A stretch of 64,000 nucleotides of DNA from Thiodiazotropha sp040506775 (GTDB lineage: Bacteria; Pseudomonadota; Gammaproteobacteria; Chromatiales; Chromatiaceae): NCBI GenBank assembly GCA_040506775.1, contig JBEVWC010000016.1, forward strand, positions 8,556 through 72,555, written 5' to 3'. Below are positions 18,322 to 27,668 of the stretch, piece by piece. The first letter of the stretch is position 1. Each line of letters begins with the position of its first letter. The notes under the pieces are model-generated. The model was given only the letters and a program-made list of their open reading frames with translations, did not search any database and was not told where the DNA came from. Both the position numbers and the translations under genes were made by a program.

Positions 18322-18408
18322 GACTACGGGATCTACCATGGCGCCACCCTGATGGTGGACATCGAAGACGGACGTTTTGTGTTTTTCTACCTGCCGGTGG
18401 ATTTGTAA
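18322..18408 (+). pseudogene. Duplicated 3' fragment of the AF1514-family gene (probable assembly artefact)
   Basis: It encodes only the last 28 residues (DYGIYHGATL...LPVDL) and is base-identical to the end of the complete gene before the gap. It should not be counted as a separate gene. Confidence 0.9.
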
Positions 18409-18421
18409 ACCGATCAATCCA

Positions 18422-18611
18422 CAGTAGCCCGGGTGAAGCAACGCGTAACCCGGGAGATTAAGCACAGATCTCTCACAGCATTCGGTCGGGTTAGCGCAGT
18501 GTAAACCGAGATGAAGGGGATTGAGCCATTCGTCGGGTTACGCTGCGCTAACCCGACCTACGGTTACTAAGCAGTAGAGGTATTCGTTCCCAGGCTGAGC
18601 GTGGGAACGAG
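18422..18611. repeat. Cluster of REP/BIME-like palindromes after the gap
   Basis: Contains a GTAGCCCGGGTGAAGC...CCCGGG unit (about 18424-18454) and a degenerate and a perfect GTCGGGTTAGCGCAGC / GCTGCGCTAACCCGAC pair (18485-18561). A CGTTCCCA...TGGGAACG unit follows at 18584-18611. The remaining bases up to 18840 hold one more CCCGGATTCC-type half unit near 18781 and nothing else I can name. Confidence 0.8.
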
Positions 18612-18840
18612 GCGATCAACCCGGACTTACCGAGGAACCTCTTCCAGGGAATTGATTCTTTGAATCCGTGGTACCCGGGAAATGCCAGCAACGCCGTACT
18701 CCTCTGATCTCCATGTGAGAGCAGAATGAAAACATCTGGAGCGTGTGTATGGATCCAGAGACCTTTGCTTAGTGCCGGATCCCGGATTCCACTTCGTTTC
18801 ACCCGGGCTACATTGAGGAAGTCGGAATTCTGCGGTCGGT

Positions 18841-19059
18841 TTAACCGCGCCAGATGTAACGCTCCATGCTCGCAGGATCGCAACGGGTACAACTGGTGCC
18901 ACAGGCCGCCTTGGCCTTGACCACCTCGATACGCCCCTTGCGTACCCACTGCTCGAGCATGCCGCGTACCGCATCAGGATCGGCATCCATATGCAATGCG
19001 ATATCCGCCAGGGAGGCCTCCCCCCGTTCACGCAGATAGTCCCGGATCAAAGCGAGCAT
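18841..19059 (-). CDS. feoC: FeoC-like iron transport regulator
   Basis: The 72-residue winged-helix protein (LIRDYLRERGEASLADIALHM) ends with four cysteines in a CGTSCTRCDP-type cluster. FeoC proteins bind an Fe-S cluster or affect FeoB stability. The ATG overlaps the feoB stop by one base (TGATG), showing translational coupling. It is the last gene of feoABC. Confidence 0.9.
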   Translation of the reverse strand: MLALIRDYLRERGEASLADIALHMDADPDAVRGMLEQWVRKGRIEVVKAKAACGTSCTRCDPASMERYIWRG

Positions 19060-21416
19060 CAGACCGCCTCCGCCTCAGCGCCCTGCTGCTGCTTCAGGGA
19101 CCAGTAACGCAATCCACCCACCACCCCGACCAGCAAGGTCACCAGCAGCAGAATCCAGAACAAACCGCTCTGGGGATGATCGCTGTAGGTGGCGATCTGG
19201 TAGAACAGACTGGCGGAGATGAACGCAATACCGGTCGACCAGGCGACCACGAAAGCGGCCCAGCGGGCGCCGGCCTCACGACGAATCGCACCGATGGTGG
19301 CGACACAGGGGGAATAGAGCAGGATGAACAGCAGGTAGGCAAAGGCGCCCGCCTGACCATCGAAACGCGCCGCCATGGCGCCGAACACATCCGCGTTGAC
19401 CGCCTGGGACTCAGCGGCACTCTCCGCGGTGGAGAGATCACCCACATCCATCGCCAGCGGGTCCGTCAGCAGATCCTTCACCCCGAGCAGGTTCTCAGGA
19501 ACCGTGGCTGCCGCGTCACGGATCGACTGCCAGAATTCGAAGGGTGCCTCCTCCAGGGAGACTCCGGCTTCACGGTTGGCGAGGTTGGTATAGAGTGCGT
19601 CCAGCGTCCCTACCACGGTCTCCTTGGCGAGAATCCCGGTGAACACCCCGACCGTGGCCGGCCAGTTTTCTTCGTGGATTCCGAGGGGAGAGAGCACCGG
19701 GGTCACCGCCTTGCTCACTGCGCTGAGCACCGAGTGTTCGGTGTCTTCATTGCCGAAACTGCCGTCGGTGCCGATGGAGTTGAGAGTGTTGATCACCAGC
19801 ACCATGATCACGATGACCTGTCCCGCCTCCTTGACGAACAGTTTCACCCGGTCCCAGGTGCGCAGCAGAATGCCGCGCAGGGTCGGCATGTGGTAGTGGG
19901 GCAGCTCCATCATGAAACCGGCACTCTCCCCGGAGAGCAGGGTCTTCTTCATCACCATGCCGGTCATGATCGCCACCAGGATGCCGATCAGATAGAGCCC
20001 GAACACCAGGTTCTGGCCGGTTTCCGGAAAGAACGCAGCGGCAAACAGTACATACACCGGCAAGCGGGCCCCGCAGGACATGAACGGGTTCATGAGAATG
20101 GTCAGCTTGCGTTCCCGGTCGTTTTCCAGGGTGCGGGTCGCCATCACCGCCGGCACGTTACAGCCGAACCCCACGATCATCGGCACAAAGGCCTTGCCGG
20201 GCAGACCGATGGAACGCATGAAGCGGTCCATGACGAAGGCCGCCCGGGCCATGTATCCGGAATCCTCAACCACCGAGAGAAACAGATACAGGGCAGTGAT
20301 GATGGGGATGAAGGTGGCCACCACCTGAATACCCCCGCCGGCACCGTCGGCCAGCAGTACCACCAGTCCCTGGGGCAAACCGATCTTCTCCAGCAGCAGA
20401 CCGAACCCGTCGACAAAGATCGCTCCGGCAACCCCGTCGAAAAAGTCGATGAAGGCGCCCCCGATATTGATGGCAAACATGAACATCAGGTACATCACCG
20501 CGAGAAACACCGGGATACCGAACAGACGGCTGAGCACCACCTTGTCGATCCGGTCGCTGGCGGTCTTCTCGAAGCGACCGCGCTTGCGGGTCACGTTCTG
20601 GGCAATCGCATGGGCGTGGCTGAAGCGACTGTCGGCGATGTGAATGTCCACCTCCTCGTCGACCCGGTCCTCGATGACCTGGCGCCAGTGGCTGACCTGC
20701 TCACGCAAAGCCTCGTCGGCATAGTTCAGGGCGAAACTGTCCCACTCGAGCATCTTCAGCAACAACCAGCGGCGTTGCGCCTGATAGTGGCTGTCCGGGA
20801 GTTTCAACCCCGGCTCCATCTCGTTGATCGCCTGTTCGACCAGTTCCTCCTGGGCCAGAGGAAAGCCGCCGTTGACCCGGCCCGCGGCGAGATCCTGAAT
20901 CGCGCCCTTGAGCTTGGTCACTCCCTCTCCGGTTACCGCTACGATCGGCACCACCGGACACCCCAGATCTTCGCTAAGCCGCTGCAGATCGATCTCGACA
21001 CCCTGCTTACGCGCTACATCCATCATGTTGAGCGCCACCAGCAGAGGGACCCCCATCTCCAGCATCTGCACCGTGAAGTAGAGATTGCGCTCCAGATTGG
21101 AGGCATCCACGATGTTGACGATCAGATCCGCCTCTCCGGACAGCAGGTAGTCCCGGGTGACCTTTTCATCCAGGGAGGAGGCGTCCAGGGAGTAGATGCC
21201 GGGCAGGTCGACCGCATTGACCTCGTCCCGATCGATGGAGAACTGGCCTTCCTTGCGGTCCACCGTCACCCCGGGCCAGTTGCCGGTGCGCTGACGGATC
21301 CCGGTCAGGGTGTTGAACAGGGCGGTTTTGCCACAGTTGGGATTGCCCGCGAGGGCTACGGTCAGGGCGTGTCGCGTCTCCGGCTTGGCGGTTTCTGGGG
21401 TCTCGTGACAGGCCAT
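19059..21416 (-). CDS. feoB: Ferrous iron transporter FeoB
   Basis: The 785-residue protein couples an N-terminal G domain to Fe2+ uptake across the inner membrane. Motifs are G1 GNPNCGKT (24-31), the G2 Thr in GVT, G3 DLPG (70-73) and G4 NMMD. A helical GDI-like spacer and two Gate regions follow, the latter with Cys in GFGCNVPA and SCGARLPVY. Length is normal for gammaproteobacterial FeoB. It starts one base after the feoA stop region and overlaps feoC. Confidence 0.98.
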   Translation of the reverse strand: MACHETPETAKPETRHALTVALAGNPNCGKTALFNTLTGIRQRTGNWPGVTVDRKEGQFSIDRDEVNAVDLPGIYSLDASSLDEKVTRDYLLSGEADLIVNIVDASNLERNLYFTVQMLEMGVPLLVALNMMDVARKQGVEIDLQRLSEDLGCPVVPIVAVTGEGVTKLKGAIQDLAAGRVNGGFPLAQEELVEQAINEMEPGLKLPDSHYQAQRRWLLLKMLEWDSFALNYADEALREQVSHWRQVIEDRVDEEVDIHIADSRFSHAHAIAQNVTRKRGRFEKTASDRIDKVVLSRLFGIPVFLAVMYLMFMFAINIGGAFIDFFDGVAGAIFVDGFGLLLEKIGLPQGLVVLLADGAGGGIQVVATFIPIITALYLFLSVVEDSGYMARAAFVMDRFMRSIGLPGKAFVPMIVGFGCNVPAVMATRTLENDRERKLTILMNPFMSCGARLPVYVLFAAAFFPETGQNLVFGLYLIGILVAIMTGMVMKKTLLSGESAGFMMELPHYHMPTLRGILLRTWDRVKLFVKEAGQVIVIMVLVINTLNSIGTDGSFGNEDTEHSVLSAVSKAVTPVLSPLGIHEENWPATVGVFTGILAKETVVGTLDALYTNLANREAGVSLEEAPFEFWQSIRDAAATVPENLLGVKDLLTDPLAMDVGDLSTAESAAESQAVNADVFGAMAARFDGQAGAFAYLLFILLYSPCVATIGAIRREAGARWAAFVVAWSTGIAFISASLFYQIATYSDHPQSGLFWILLLVTLLVGVVGGLRYWSLKQQQGAEAEAV

Positions 21417-21417
21417 T

Positions 21418-21693
21418 TCAGGACACCGGGTTCGAATCCTGAGGAAGATCCACGGGCTTCATGAGTAACTTTTCCGCCACGCCCGCGCCCAGGGCCACCC
21501 GGGTGCCTTCGCTGGCGACCACCACCCCGCCGCCACGGCGTTGCAGCAGTTCGATTTCCGAGCCCACCCGCAACCCCAGGCTGAGCAGCCGATGGGCCAA
21601 ATGCCGCCCGCCCATGACGCGACTGATACAGGCACGGGTACCGACAGGAAGCCGGGAAAGAGCAAGCAGTTCGTTTGAGACCGTGGAATCCAA
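21418..21693 (-). CDS. feoA: FeoA, SH3-like partner of FeoB
   Basis: The 91-residue SH3-fold protein has the family signature LPVGTRACISRVMGG...RLLSLGLRVGSEIELL. FeoA is needed for FeoB-dependent Fe2+ uptake. The only suitable start is a TTG at 21693, preceded by GGAAACG at a proper distance; no in-frame ATG precedes the conserved domain. A Fur box lies about 41 bases upstream. Confidence 0.92.
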   Translation of the reverse strand: MDSTVSNELLALSRLPVGTRACISRVMGGRHLAHRLLSLGLRVGSEIELLQRRGGGVVVASEGTRVALGAGVAEKLLMKPVDLPQDSNPVS

Positions 21694-21733
21694 AATTACG
21701 TTTCCGTTTACTACCAGAGGTCGGCTCTAAATG

Positions 21734-21750
21734 TTAATGATTCTCATTAA
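21734..21750 (-). promoter_or_regulatory. Fur box upstream of feoABC
   Basis: TTAATGA-TTC-TCATTAA is a perfect 7-3-7 palindrome matching the core of the Fur consensus (GATAATGATAATCATTATC). It lies just before feoA, so Fur with Fe2+ should repress the operon. Confidence 0.85.
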
Positions 21751-21802
21751 AGCATGGCATTGGCCGGGATGCAATGCCCCATCGGGAGTATATGCCAATT
21801 CT

Positions 21803-22537
21803 CTAATGTTCTGACAGTCGCTTACGCACCACGTCGATACGATGGGGTTTGAGAAAATGCGCACCGTCCTCACCCAGATGCGCCAGGAAGGACTCGCGAA
21901 TCTTCTGATAACGCAGCTCGTCGATCTCCAGGCGGGTATGGGTCACCTTGAGAAACCGGTCTTCGAACTGTTCCCAGGAGGCATAGGTTCCGGGCACATT
22001 GAGAAACACCTGCTCATCCCAGTCCATGTCAGGACGCTCGGCCAGGGAACGGATCGCCTCGAAAGCCCGCTCGCGCACCAGCTTTTCATCATGAATCTGG
22101 CTCATCAGGGCATTGAACGCACCCTGGTAGACCGGCTCGGAAAAGTAAGCCACCCCACCCGGCTTCAGAACCCGCGCGATCTCCTGCATGGCCGGAGCCA
22201 TCAAATCCTGGGGAACATGATGCAGTGACTTGAGCATGAACACGATGTCCACGCTGGCATCGGCTTCGGAAATCGACTGAGCCCCTTCCAGACGGAATTC
22301 CAGGTTTGCCAGAGGTTCTCCAGTGAGGTTCTTGGCGTGCTGTATCCTGTCCACTTCAGTGGCCACGAAGCGGGCGTCCGGGTAGCGCTGAGCGAGTAAC
22401 CGGGTCATCCACGCGGAACCACAGCCGAGTTCCAGCACCCGCGCCCGGTCGAATTTCAGAACCCGGGTCATGACATCGAGTTCCTCCCCGGTTTCATAGG
22501 CCTGGGGATTATCAAGCACCATCTGTTGGGATGACAT
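21803..22537 (-). CDS. Class I SAM-dependent methyltransferase
   Basis: The 244-residue protein has the Rossmann SAM-binding motif VLELGCGSAWMTRLLA, an acidic second-strand residue in ATEVD, and the VDIVFMLKSLHHVP and LKPGGVAYFSEP motifs of the Methyltransf_11/25 group. The substrate is not evident. Two adjacent ATGs (22540 and 22537) follow AGGAG; the second has the better 6-base spacing. The frame remains open to 22618 but without a ribosome site. Neighbours give no pathway hint. Confidence 0.85.
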   Translation of the reverse strand: MSSQQMVLDNPQAYETGEELDVMTRVLKFDRARVLELGCGSAWMTRLLAQRYPDARFVATEVDRIQHAKNLTGEPLANLEFRLEGAQSISEADASVDIVFMLKSLHHVPQDLMAPAMQEIARVLKPGGVAYFSEPVYQGAFNALMSQIHDEKLVRERAFEAIRSLAERPDMDWDEQVFLNVPGTYASWEQFEDRFLKVTHTRLEIDELRYQKIRESFLAHLGEDGAHFLKPHRIDVVRKRLSEH

Positions 22538-22746
22538 CATCGACTCCTGGGTTTTCGACTTCGCCGGAAAGCAAGGAAAAAGGCCGAGCGGATCATACAA
22601 CCCCCCCGGATAGGACAACCTTCCGGGAGAATTCTATCCGAATCGCCAACCGGTCTGATAGTTCACCCGGACGGTGTATCTGGAGCAGGCTCCACCTGCC
22701 CCCAGTTCTGGCAGAGGCAAATGAATGCGCAGCCGGCCTGAGCGGA

Positions 22747-23931
22747 TCAGGTTCGACCCGAGTCAGATCGTCGCTGGAAGTACAGGACCGTCAAAGCCAT
22801 CAGCCCTGAAAGCAGGATCAAGCCCCACAGATTCAGACTCGGTACTGGTACGGCTGCCACCGCAACGGGTGCCGCTGGAGCAATAAACTCACCAAACGCA
22901 GCCCCGTTGGGCACTCCGGGTATCGTCGCCGTCACCAGATTGGTTGTCGTATCCACGGCCAGTACGTTACCGGAGATGGAATGCGCGACATACAGAGTGG
23001 TCCCATCCGGGGTCACATCGACGCCATAAGGACCATCCCCGGCGATGATCGTATCGACAATGGCATTGGTGGCGGCATCTATCACCAGTACTTCGTCATT
23101 CCCAGGCAGACTGACGTAGACAAAGGTACCGGCAGGATTCAGCGTCACATTCCAGGGTACATTCGCCACCGGCAGGGTGGCGATCACTGCGTTGAGGGCG
23201 GTATCGATAACCGAGACGGTATTGACGCCGCTATTGGTCACGTACGCCCGCGTGCCCGCTGGATTGACGGCAACCCCCACAGGAAAAAATCCCACCGTGA
23301 TGGTAGCCGAAACGGTGTTCGTGGCGGTGTCGATGACTGAGATTGTATCTGCGCCCCGATTGGTCACGTAGACCCGGGTACCCGCCGCATTGACGGCCAC
23401 CCCACTCGGCGTCATACCGACCGGTACCGTGGCCACGACGGTATTCGTCGCGGTATCGATAACCGATACATTGTTATCTCCCAGATTCGCCACATAGACC
23501 CGGGTCGCGGTGGCATTAACCGCCACACCGATTGGCGACAGTCCGACTGCAATCGTATCAACCACCGTAAAGCTCGCATTGTCGATGACCGACACCGAGT
23601 TGCCTGCCTGGTTGGTGACATAGACAAACTGACCGCTCGGATCAGCCGCAACGCCGTAGGGACTGCTGCCGACCGCTATGGTGCTGACGATGGCATTGGT
23701 TGCCACATCGATCACCGTGACCGTATTGCTGCCCCCACCACCCACGTAGTTGGTGATATAGGCAAAAGGCGCTGCCAGTGAAGCACTGCTGACAAGAAAG
23801 AGCATCACGCCCCACAACAGTCGTTGAGAGGCATTCTGAAATTGTCGGGGAAGGGAGGGAATCGAACGTCCTTGTGAAACGATCCTTTTCCGGCCTGTCA
23901 CTGCGAACCGAACTACATCAATGAGTTTCAT
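22747..23931 (-). CDS. Exported YVTN beta-propeller protein with IPTL-CTERM tail
   Basis: The 394-residue protein has a positively charged start and a hydrophobic segment (about residues 38-54). About seven repeats of some 42 residues follow, with YVTN and VSVIDTATN signatures, which fold into a beta-propeller. The C-terminus has PVPSLNLWGLILLSGLMAL followed by arginines, an IPTL-CTERM-type sorting signal. Such proteins are exported and may be processed at the cell surface. The DNA repeats are strongly similar, so recombination could change blade number. Confidence 0.85.
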   Translation of the reverse strand: MKLIDVVRFAVTGRKRIVSQGRSIPSLPRQFQNASQRLLWGVMLFLVSSASLAAPFAYITNYVGGGGSNTVTVIDVATNAIVSTIAVGSSPYGVAADPSGQFVYVTNQAGNSVSVIDNASFTVVDTIAVGLSPIGVAVNATATRVYVANLGDNNVSVIDTATNTVVATVPVGMTPSGVAVNAAGTRVYVTNRGADTISVIDTATNTVSATITVGFFPVGVAVNPAGTRAYVTNSGVNTVSVIDTALNAVIATLPVANVPWNVTLNPAGTFVYVSLPGNDEVLVIDAATNAIVDTIIAGDGPYGVDVTPDGTTLYVAHSISGNVLAVDTTTNLVTATIPGVPNGAAFGEFIAPAAPVAVAAVPVPSLNLWGLILLSGLMALTVLYFQRRSDSGRT

Positions 23932-24077
23932 ATCAAGCCCTATTTACCGCATAACAGTGCAAGGATATAGCAGCACATTTCCGCGGGTCAACCCGGGGCC
24001 TGACGATTTCTACGCATGCACAGGCGAATGATTTGGTATGATTTTCCCCAGCATGCCATCCCATAGGTATTCCTGAA

Positions 24078-25811
24078 GTGATCCCCAAGATCCTGGTCAA
24101 CTGGTTCGACAACCTGCGTCTGCAGCTCTCTCGACAGGACGCGTTGCTGATCCTCTCCTTGCTGGGTCTGCTGAGCGGTTTTGCCGCCGGCCTGGTGATT
24201 GTGCTGTTCCGCCTGCTGGTGGAATCGGTACAGTCCCTGTTACTCCCAGGCGGGATCCCGGAGAACTACGAAGCCCTCTCCTGGATGATTCGGGGCCTGC
24301 TGCCGCTGTTGGGCGGACTGGTGCTGGGACTCATGTTTCACCGCTTCGCCGAGGAGTTGCGGGTGCTGGGCGTGCCGCGGGTGCTGGAACGGCTCATCTA
24401 CCATCAGGGACACCTCTCTTTTCGTGGGCTGCTGTTGCAGTTTATCGGTGCGGCTACCGCGATCATCAGCGGTCATTCGGTGGGCCGTGAGGGTCCGCAT
24501 GTATTCCTCGGAGCGGCCAGCGGCTCCCTGCTGGGGCAGTATCTCAACCTGCCCAACAACATCATCCGCACCCTGGTGGGCTGTGGCACCGCGGCCGGCA
24601 TCTCCGCCTCTTTCGACACCCCGCTGGCAGGAGTCATCTTCGCCCTCGAGGTGGTGATGATGGAGTACACCCTGATCAGTTTCATACCGATCATGCTCGC
24701 AGCGGTCAGCGCCAACAGTCTCTCGTTGATCGTATTCGACGGTGAACGGGTCTTCGATATCGGGGTGTTCCAGCTGGGTTCCCTGCACGAACTGCTGTTC
24801 ATCCTGCTGCTCGGACTGGCGGCCGGGGCGGCATCCGCCGCCTATGTCCACCTGATTCAGATTATCGGCAACCGCACCCGCCTGATGTCCACCCAACTGC
24901 GCTATGCCCTGGCTGGCGTGCTGGCGGGACTGTTCGGTATCGCGGTCCCCCAGGTGATGGGCATCGGCTACGACACGGTCAACCAGATCCTGCTGGGAGA
25001 GGTCGGATTCGCTCTGCTGGCCGTTCTGGTGGTGGCAAAGATCATCGCCACCGCGTGCAGCATCGGGCTGGGCATACCCGGCGGTACCATCGGTCCCGCG
25101 CTGTTCATCGGGGCCGCCCTGGGCGGGGTGATCGCGCCCCTGCCCGGGCTGCTGTTCGACGGTCCGGTCTCGGACCCGGGTGTGTATGCGCTGATCGGCA
25201 TGGGTGCGGTCACCGCTGCTGCCCTGCAGGCCCCGTTGGCGGCCCTGACCACCGCGATCGAACTGACCCATAACCCGGACATCATCATGCCTCTGATGCT
25301 GGCCATCGTGGTGGCGAGCCTGATCAGCCGGGAGTTGTTCGGCAAATCCTCCATGTTCCATGCCCTGCTGCAGACCAGCGGCCGGCACTACCACACCGAC
25401 CCGGTGATGCAGTCCCTGCGGCGCATCGGGGCCGCACGCTTCATGAACCGCAGTTTTGCCCAGCTCGACGCGGCAGTGGACCGGGAGACCGCCCGCCGCG
25501 CACTCGACCAGGAACCGGAATGGCTGATCATCAATGCCCCGGAGAACAAAAAGATCCTGATGCCCAGCGTGGAACTGCTGCGCACCCTGGAACAGCGCCC
25601 CGAGGACGAAAACCTGGACCTGCTGGCGATCCCCGCCACCCGCTACGAACTGGCCCCGATCCGCATGCAGGCCACCCTTCAGGAGGCCCTGGAGCTGCTC
25701 GAACGCAATCACATCGATGCACTCTACATCGAGTGGTTCGACGCAGATCACTACTGGCGTATTCAGGGCGTTCTAACCCGGGACCTGATCGAATCCGCCT
25801 ATCGCTTCTGA
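24078..25811 (+). CDS. ClC-family chloride channel or transporter
   Basis: The 577-residue membrane protein has the ClC filter motifs GHSVGREGPHV and GIPGGTIGPALFIGAALGG and about ten further hydrophobic segments. A roughly 150-residue cytoplasmic tail at the C-terminus resembles a degenerate CBS pair. ClC proteins conduct chloride or exchange it for protons. In the first filter region GHSVG replaces the usual GSGIP, so ion selectivity may differ from E. coli ClcA. Translation starts at a GTG (24078). The ppk2 gene follows after 104 bases. Confidence 0.92.
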   Translation: MIPKILVNWFDNLRLQLSRQDALLILSLLGLLSGFAAGLVIVLFRLLVESVQSLLLPGGIPENYEALSWMIRGLLPLLGGLVLGLMFHRFAEELRVLGVPRVLERLIYHQGHLSFRGLLLQFIGAATAIISGHSVGREGPHVFLGAASGSLLGQYLNLPNNIIRTLVGCGTAAGISASFDTPLAGVIFALEVVMMEYTLISFIPIMLAAVSANSLSLIVFDGERVFDIGVFQLGSLHELLFILLLGLAAGAASAAYVHLIQIIGNRTRLMSTQLRYALAGVLAGLFGIAVPQVMGIGYDTVNQILLGEVGFALLAVLVVAKIIATACSIGLGIPGGTIGPALFIGAALGGVIAPLPGLLFDGPVSDPGVYALIGMGAVTAAALQAPLAALTTAIELTHNPDIIMPLMLAIVVASLISRELFGKSSMFHALLQTSGRHYHTDPVMQSLRRIGAARFMNRSFAQLDAAVDRETARRALDQEPEWLIINAPENKKILMPSVELLRTLEQRPEDENLDLLAIPATRYELAPIRMQATLQEALELLERNHIDALYIEWFDADHYWRIQGVLTRDLIESAYRF

Positions 25812-25915
25812 CTCCGGGCAAACAACAAAACAATCCCGGTAAAAGCTCGCAAGGGCCTTCCGGGTTGGGCTATTCTTATAGGGATAACCTGACAAAAAAC
25901 AGCACGAGGCAGCCC

Positions 25916-26830
25916 ATGAGTGAAGACAAAGGCAATCCAGAGATCATTTACATCGATGAGCAACCCATTCGACTCAATGAACTGCTGTCGGATTACCATC
26001 AACTCAAGGCTGAGACGGAACTCAACCGGATGACCGAAAAAAAGGCGGTCCGCCGCTTCGAACGGGAAGAGGAGTTGAAGCCCTACCAGGCAGAGTTGAT
26101 CCGCATGCAACAGTACCTGGAAGACACCAACCGGCGCATGATCATCCTCTTCGAGGGGCGGGATGCGGCAGGAAAGGGCGGCACCATCCGGCGCGTAACC
26201 CGTTACATGAATGAGAAACACTACCGGGTGGTGGCCCTTGGCAAGCCCACCGACGAGCAGAAATCCCAATGGTTTTTCCAGAAGTACGTGACCCAATGCC
26301 CCACCGGTGGCGAGGTCGTACTGTTCGACCGCAGCTGGTACAACCGGGCCATCGTGGAACCGATCTTCGGTTTCTGCTCGGAAAATGAGTACGACAACTT
26401 CATGATTGGCTGTCCCGGCTTCGAGAAGGATCTGGTGCGCCAGGGCACCATTCTGGTGAAACTCTATTTCTCCGTCACCAAAGATGAACAGGCACGTCGG
26501 TTCGAGCGGCGCAAGACCGATCCGCTGCGCCAATGGAAACTGTCTGAAATCGACGTGCAGGCCCAGGACCGCTGGGACGAGTTCACCAATCAGAAGTACG
26601 CCATGCTCAAGCGCACCCATACCACCCACGCGCCCTGGACCATCATTCGCTCGGACAACAAGCACATGGCCCGGCTGAATGCGATGCGGGTGATCCTCAA
26701 CGCAGTGCCTTACCAGCGCCTCAATGAAGACCTCGACTTCGTGCCAGAACCCGATGTGGTGATCTCCGGGTCCAGAGAGCTGGAACTGATGGAGGCCCAA
26801 CGGCTGCAGCAAGGCAAGTTCGTCAGCTGA
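25916..26830 (+). CDS. ppk2: Polyphosphate kinase 2
   Basis: This 304-residue protein is a PPK2-family enzyme that transfers phosphate between polyphosphate and nucleotides. It has Walker A GRDAAGKGGT (about 81-90), Walker B in VLFDRSWYNR (about 137-145) and the lid module with RRKTDPLRQWKLS (about 198-210). The start ATG follows ACGAGG. The length fits the class I single-domain type that favours nucleoside diphosphate phosphorylation, but the direction cannot be settled from sequence. It is close to the ClC gene and far from the Pst cluster. Confidence 0.95.
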   Translation: MSEDKGNPEIIYIDEQPIRLNELLSDYHQLKAETELNRMTEKKAVRRFEREEELKPYQAELIRMQQYLEDTNRRMIILFEGRDAAGKGGTIRRVTRYMNEKHYRVVALGKPTDEQKSQWFFQKYVTQCPTGGEVVLFDRSWYNRAIVEPIFGFCSENEYDNFMIGCPGFEKDLVRQGTILVKLYFSVTKDEQARRFERRKTDPLRQWKLSEIDVQAQDRWDEFTNQKYAMLKRTHTTHAPWTIIRSDNKHMARLNAMRVILNAVPYQRLNEDLDFVPEPDVVISGSRELELMEAQRLQQGKFVS

Positions 26831-26854
26831 ACGTCCGCCTCACCCGGGCCGGTC

Positions 26855-27502
26855 ATGCCTGAGATCTCGGACCTGGCAATTCTCGCCATCTGCTGGATCG
26901 GGTATTTCCTGATCCACTCATGGCTTGCCTCCCTGGGTGTCAAGGCGTGGCTGGCGAATCATGCACCAGAGTGGTTTCCCGCCTACCGCCTTGGCTACAA
27001 CCTGCTGGCGGGTCTGTTGCTGTTGCCCCCCCTGCTGCTCATGTGGCAGTTCAGTTCGCAGCCCCTGTGGCGCTGGGAGGGCCCGCTGGCGGTCCTGGCG
27101 TACCTGTTGATGCTGCTCGCGGTTGCCGGGTTTGTCTGGTCTCTGCGCTGGTACGACAGCGGTGAATTCCTCGGTTTGAGCCAGTGGCAACGCCGCCAGC
27201 GGGAGACCCGGGACCTGGAACGGCTGCACATCTCCCCGCTGCATCGCTATGTGCGGCATCCCTGGTACAGCCTTGGCCTGATCCTGGTGTGGACCCAGGA
27301 CATGGACCCGGCCCGGTTGCTGTCTGCGGTACTGATCACCCTCTATCTGATCATTGGCTCATGGCTGGAGGAGCGCAAACTGATCATCTATCACGGCGAA
27401 CGTTATCGCGCCTATCTGAAACAGGTACCCGGTCTTATACCCCTGCCGGGTCGGGTGCTTTCGAAGTCTGAGGCCGAGGCACTGTCCCATTCCGAGGAGT
27501 GA
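26855..27502 (+). CDS. ICMT/PEMT-like membrane methyltransferase
   Basis: The 215-residue protein has five or so membrane segments and the C-terminal RHPWYSLGLILV ... GSWLEERKLIIYHGERYRAYLKQVPGLIP pattern of isoprenylcysteine carboxyl methyltransferase-like proteins (also NnrU and MddA-like). These bind SAM within the membrane; bacterial substrates vary, for instance methanethiol in MddA. The substrate is unknown here. It begins 24 bases after ppk2 and may be cotranscribed. Confidence 0.8.
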   Translation: MPEISDLAILAICWIGYFLIHSWLASLGVKAWLANHAPEWFPAYRLGYNLLAGLLLLPPLLLMWQFSSQPLWRWEGPLAVLAYLLMLLAVAGFVWSLRWYDSGEFLGLSQWQRRQRETRDLERLHISPLHRYVRHPWYSLGLILVWTQDMDPARLLSAVLITLYLIIGSWLEERKLIIYHGERYRAYLKQVPGLIPLPGRVLSKSEAEALSHSEE

Positions 27503-27543
27503 TCCAGTATTGAGAGCACTTGCGGATCGGGTCAACGCACTAA

Positions 27544-27630
27544 GGTAGGTCGGGTTCGCGTAGCGTCACCCGACGCATGGGGAAGTTTCTGATGTTTCCT
27601 GTCGGGTTACGCTGCGCTAACCCGACCTAC
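27544..27630. repeat. BIME-like pair of GTCGGGTT...AACCCGAC palindromes
   Basis: Two inverted units, one starting GTAGGTCGGGTTCGCG and the other ending GCTGCGCTAACCCGACCTAC, separated by about 20 bases. It belongs to the same family as the units at 18.5, 43.3 and 44.2 kb. Confidence 0.8.
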
Positions 27631-27668
27631 AGCGGCACCGATACTCCGCTGATGGGGTTCAGCCGGAT

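Noticed and set aside
18322..18408. Second copy of the AF1514-family gene end as a real duplication
   Set aside because: Base-identical to the sequence before the N run over 91 bases and cut off exactly at the gap, which points to an assembly artefact.
21425..21447. T-arm-like GGGTTCGAATCC sequence suggesting a tRNA end
   Set aside because: It is the coding sequence of the FeoA C-terminus; no acceptor, D-arm or anticodon arm can be drawn around it.
18996..21464. 822-codon open frame opposite feoB
   Set aside because: It covers feoB, feoA and feoC exactly in antisense with a His/Gln/Asp-rich composition typical of shadows.
24240..25751. 503-codon open frame opposite the ClC gene
   Set aside because: Low-complexity Gln/His/Asp/Gly-rich translation; the ClC gene on the plus strand has clear motifs.
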